From NCBI GenBank assembly GCA_007119335.1, contig SKPU01000008.1, forward strand, positions 1-8,807: a DNA stretch of 8,807 nucleotides, written 5' to 3'. Position numbers and translations under genes: made by a program. Shown piece after piece: positions 6,501-8,807 of this stretch (position 1 is the stretch's first letter; each line of letters starts with the position of its first letter). Source of the DNA: Syntrophomonadaceae bacterium. GTDB taxonomy: Bacteria > Bacillota > Dethiobacteria > DTU022. Under the pieces are notes generated by a model. That model was not told the origin of the DNA, made no database searches, and was given only the letters and a program-made list of their open reading frames with translations.

Positions 6501-7373
6501 ATGAACAAGATAAAGATGGGCCTGCCTGCAGGCAGCTTACAGAATACGACGCTGGAAATTTTTAAAAAAGCCGGCTTCAATATTCAAATAGGGGAGCGTT
6601 CCTATTATCCTTATATTGATGATGAGGAAATTGAATGTGTGTTAATGCGGGCTCAGGAAATACCAAAGTATGTGGAAGATCAGATTTTGGATGTTGGTTT
6701 GACCGGGAAAGACTGGATTACGGAAACTGCTGCTGACGTTAAAGAGGTTACCGATTTAAATTACTCAAAAAGCGGGTTGCGCCCGGTGCGGCTGGTTTTG
6801 GCAGTTCCCAATGACTCCGACATTACCAAGGCTGAGGATCTGGAAGGAAAACGCATTGCTACTGAATTAGTCGAATCTACCAGGCGTTACTTGCAGGAAA
6901 AAGGAGTAAACTCTTCGGTATTTTTTTCCTGGGGAGCAACAGAGGTTAAACCTCCATTGCTGGCTGATGCGATAGCAGAACTGACCGAAACCGGACGTTC
7001 TCTTAAGGCAAATCAATTACGGATTATAGAAACTATCTTGGTTTCTACCCCCAGATTAATTATGAACCATACCAGTTGGAATGATCCTTGGAAACGAAAA
7101 AAAGTGGACCGGATGGTAACTCTCTTACAGGGCGCTCTCCTGGCCGAGCAGAAAGTAATGCTGAAGATGAATGTGCACAGAACTAATCTAACCAGGGTCA
7201 TTAACTTGCTCCCGGCTTTGCGGCAGCCGACTATCTCAAATCTGTGTGCTGATGAGTGGGTAGCGGTTGAAAGTGTTGTAGAGGAAAAAAAGGTTCGCAC
7301 TTTGATCTGTGAATTGCAGGATGCCGGCGCTGAAGGCATCCTCGAATTTCCGATGAATAAAATAATTCCATAG
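6501..7373 (+). CDS. hisG: ATP phosphoribosyltransferase, long form with C-terminal regulatory domain
   Basis: The enzyme condenses ATP with PRPP to phosphoribosyl-ATP, the first and feedback-controlled step of histidine synthesis, in the cytoplasm. The 290 residues match the long form, which contains its own regulatory domain and does not need HisZ. Marks seen are [11 protein letters not shown] at 7-17, [11 protein letters not shown] (50-60) then [10 protein letters not shown], the [10 protein letters not shown] region (143-152), and [18 protein letters not shown] (154-171), the PRPP-binding signature. The C-terminal domain (about 218-288) contains [15 protein letters not shown] and [11 protein letters not shown], typical of the histidine-binding ACT-like domain. 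ATG 6501 was chosen because AAGGAG ends 8 bases upstream; an in-frame GTG at 6492 overlaps that site. Odd points: no other his gene is adjacent, and residue 61 is Gln where I expect Gly in this motif. It is probably co-transcribed with the foldase gene 26 bases downstream. Confidence 0.95.
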   Translation: MNKIKMGLPAGSLQNTTLEIFKKAGFNIQIGERSYYPYIDDEEIECVLMRAQEIPKYVEDQILDVGLTGKDWITETAADVKEVTDLNYSKSGLRPVRLVLAVPNDSDITKAEDLEGKRIATELVESTRRYLQEKGVNSSVFFSWGATEVKPPLLADAIAELTETGRSLKANQLRIIETILVSTPRLIMNHTSWNDPWKRKKVDRMVTLLQGALLAEQKVMLKMNVHRTNLTRVINLLPALRQPTISNLCADEWVAVESVVEEKKVRTLICELQDAGAEGILEFPMNKIIP

Positions 7374-7399
7374 TGGATAAGAGAAAAGAGGAAATATGA

Positions 7400-8344
7400 A
7401 TGGAAAATGAAAAACTAACCACTTTTGAGCGTTTAAGCGGATCAATTAAGCCGCAACTGTTGATCGGTGCTGTTGCTATCCTGGTTATTGCAGTTGTTGT
7501 GATGGGCGTTATCTTGGTTCAGCAGTCAATGCGACCACATGCTTCGCAGGAAGACCGGGTAGTAGCAACAGCCAATGGTAATCCGATCACCGAAAAAGAG
7601 CTCTTTGAAGCAATGTACGTCCAGGGTGGCCGGGAAATGCTGGACCAGTTAATAACCAGACAATTATTAGTGGAAGAGGCTGAGAATAATGATATTATAA
7701 TCAGCGAGGAGCAGCTGGCTGAAGAAATTGAAACTGTAATTTTTGAAAACTTTCAGGGCTCGGAAGAATTATTTAACATGACCCTTGAGCAATACGGGAT
7801 CAGTGAAGAAACTTTTCGTGATGATATTCACTTAAATTTACTTGCCCGGGAAATTGCCATGGGCCAGATCGATTTCTCGCAAGAGGAGGCCTTGTTATTT
7901 TACGAAGAACACAGCTATCTTTTTGATCAGCCCGAAGAAGTGGAAGCCAGGCATATACTGGTTGAATCTGAGGATGAAGCAGAAGAAGTGGTCGGCTTGT
8001 TAGACGAAGGTGAAGATTTTGCTGATTTAGCTGCAGAATATTCTACTGATACTTCCAACAAAGATGATGCAGGAAATCTGGGCTATTTTGGGCGAGGAGC
8101 AATGGTTGCAGAATTTGAAGAAGTTGCTTTTACACTTGATATAGGGGAAATCAGTGAGCCGGTAGCAACCGATTTTGGTTATCATATCATCGAAGTTCTC
8201 GATTATCAGGAAAAAACAAAACCTGAATATGATCAGATCAAGGATCAAGTTATGGAGCTGATGATTGAGGAACAGCTACCGGTTATAATCAATGAACTGA
8301 TTGAGACCCTTTATGAAGACGCCGAAATTGAATATTTGCTCTGA
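7400..8344 (+). CDS. Membrane-anchored parvulin-type peptidyl-prolyl cis-trans isomerase (PrsA/SurA-like foldase)
   Basis: This 314-residue protein should help fold secreted or cell-wall proteins on the outer face of the membrane. Residues 1-19 are cytoplasmic, about 20-41 form one uncleaved membrane helix, about 50-165 resemble the SurA/PrsA N-terminal chaperone region, and about 178-268 are the parvulin domain. Parvulin marks are EARHILVES with H185, [11 protein letters not shown] (225-235), [19 protein letters not shown] (248-266) with H262. A helical tail follows. ATG 7400 has GAGG about 8 bases upstream. Unlike classical PrsA there is no lipobox cysteine after the hydrophobic segment; the protein has no cysteine at all, so it is a membrane-anchored, not lipid-anchored, form. 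The part outside the membrane is extremely acidic: by hand count about 71 Asp/Glu against 13 Lys/Arg. It appears to share an operon with hisG. I leave the symbol empty because prsA would imply the lipoprotein. Confidence 0.92.
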   Translation: MENEKLTTFERLSGSIKPQLLIGAVAILVIAVVVMGVILVQQSMRPHASQEDRVVATANGNPITEKELFEAMYVQGGREMLDQLITRQLLVEEAENNDIIISEEQLAEEIETVIFENFQGSEELFNMTLEQYGISEETFRDDIHLNLLAREIAMGQIDFSQEEALLFYEEHSYLFDQPEEVEARHILVESEDEAEEVVGLLDEGEDFADLAAEYSTDTSNKDDAGNLGYFGRGAMVAEFEEVAFTLDIGEISEPVATDFGYHIIEVLDYQEKTKPEYDQIKDQVMELMIEEQLPVIINELIETLYEDAEIEYLL

Positions 8345-8428
8345 TTTTAAAAGTGGATAGGTTTTATGAACGGTATAGGCCGGAGTAAAATGCTATAGGT
8401 TCAGACGTTTCAAGGTTCAAGATGGCAG
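8345..8428. other. Convergent intergenic gap with short degenerate tandem repeat
   Basis: This is the 84-base gap between the foldase stop and the gatD stop on the opposite strand. No GC-rich hairpin with a T-tract is visible in either direction, so the terminators are not identified. A weak TATAG/CTATA inverted pair lies at 8374-8378 and 8393-8397. Overlapping the gap end are three similar 8-base units, GTTCAGAC, GTTTCAAG and GTTCAAGA, at 8399-8422. Confidence 0.5.
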
Positions 8429-8807
8429 CTATTTTGACCTATGTAAGCCAGCCAGTTTGATCGCTGCGCTGTGGGCCTGTTGTTCCAGTGAATCATCCAG
8501 TTCTTGCAGCGTGTCGTCCTGATTTTTGTAAGTGAGGGCTTTTTGGAGCAGATAATCTGTTAAGCGGGGATTTTTGGGTAAAAGTGCACCATGGAGATAG
8601 GTGCCGATTACATTTTTGTAAACGGCACCTTCTGTTTTATCAATACCGTTATTGCCGAAACCGCTGAGGACCTGTCCCAGGGGTTGGAGATCAGAGCCCA
8701 GAAATGTTTTACCGGAGTGATTTTCAAAGCCGACCAGGGTGTGGGGCGGATCCCATAAAGAGCATTCAATTACGGCGTTGCCAATTAATCTGCCCTGCCC
8801 TGCTTTG
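8429..8807 (-). CDS. gatD: Lipid II isoglutaminyl synthase, glutamine amidotransferase subunit GatD, C-terminal half
   Basis: The frame is open from the right window edge to a TAG at 8429-8431, giving the last 125 residues or so; GatD proteins are usually about 240 residues, so the start and the catalytic cysteine lie outside. Visible family marks are LVGFENHSGKTFLG, FGNNGIDKTEGAVYKN and IGTYLHGALLPKNPRLTDYL, which match the C-terminal part of GatD/CobQ-like class I amidotransferases. The His in TYLHG (codon at 8591-8593) is the expected catalytic histidine. GatD releases ammonia from glutamine and passes it to MurT, which amidates the D-glutamate of lipid II to isoglutamine. In known genomes murT lies just upstream of gatD, so it is expected to the right of this window. 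This is a Gram-positive marker. CobQ or CobB is a less likely alternative, because the NNG and YLHG-PLL-like segments fit GatD better. Confidence 0.9.
   Translation of the reverse strand, partial: KAGQGRLIGNAVIECSLWDPPHTLVGFENHSGKTFLGSDLQPLGQVLSGFGNNGIDKTEGAVYKNVIGTYLHGALLPKNPRLTDYLLQKALTYKNQDDTLQELDDSLEQQAHSAAIKLAGLHRSK

Noticed and set aside
7013..7339. A 108-codon minus-strand open frame opposite hisG.
   Set aside because: It is antisense to strongly conserved HisG motifs and has no ribosome site or recognisable protein features.
8374..8397. TATAG/CTATA hairpin as a bidirectional terminator between the foldase gene and gatD.
   Set aside because: The stem is five weak base pairs with a 14-base loop and has no adjacent T-tract on either strand.

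Overview
The window reads as a stretch of chromosome from a Gram-positive, probably anaerobic Bacillota (clostridial-type) organism. The support is a GatD-like lipid II amidating subunit (a Gram-positive cell-wall enzyme), a monofunctional LysC-type aspartokinase with an apparent internal beta-subunit start, strong AGGAGG-type ribosome binding sites, and a pair of oxygen-sensitive-type 2-hydroxyacyl-CoA dehydratase/benzoyl-CoA reductase family subunits. A strongly acidic extracytoplasmic foldase and a Na+-coupled symporter fit a salty or alkaline habitat, but that is inference. Nearly all of the window is coding. I see no IS element, CRISPR array, tRNA or rRNA.

Layout. The left part is all on the minus strand. 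Transcribed right to left, it holds: a two-gene unit encoding a large and a small HGD-D family subunit (6301-4955 and 4965-3859, overlapping by 11 bases); a 147-base gap with a possible promoter; then aspartokinase (3711-2473), a MenA/UbiA-like membrane prenyltransferase (2427-1492) and a sodium:solute symporter (1446 to beyond base 1). The last three are 45 bases apart at each junction and look like one operon. A divergent intergenic region (6302-6500) separates these genes from a plus-strand pair: a long-form hisG (6501-7373) and a membrane-anchored parvulin-type peptidyl-prolyl isomerase (7400-8344), 26 bases apart. The right end carries the C-terminal half of a convergent gatD gene (8807 to 8429, minus).

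How the genes relate. Aspartokinase opens the lysine/threonine/methionine/diaminopimelate branch. HisG commits ATP and PRPP to histidine. GatD amidates peptidoglycan precursors. The foldase acts outside the membrane. The HGD-D pair probably forms an iron-sulfur heterodimer that performs an ATP-driven radical dehydration or reduction of an acyl-CoA, but its substrate cannot be read from the neighbours, and its usual ATPase activator is not in the window. The most notable points are this activator-less pair, the internal start in aspartokinase, the extreme acidity and missing lipobox of the foldase, and the orphan long-form hisG. No clearly new biological system is visible.
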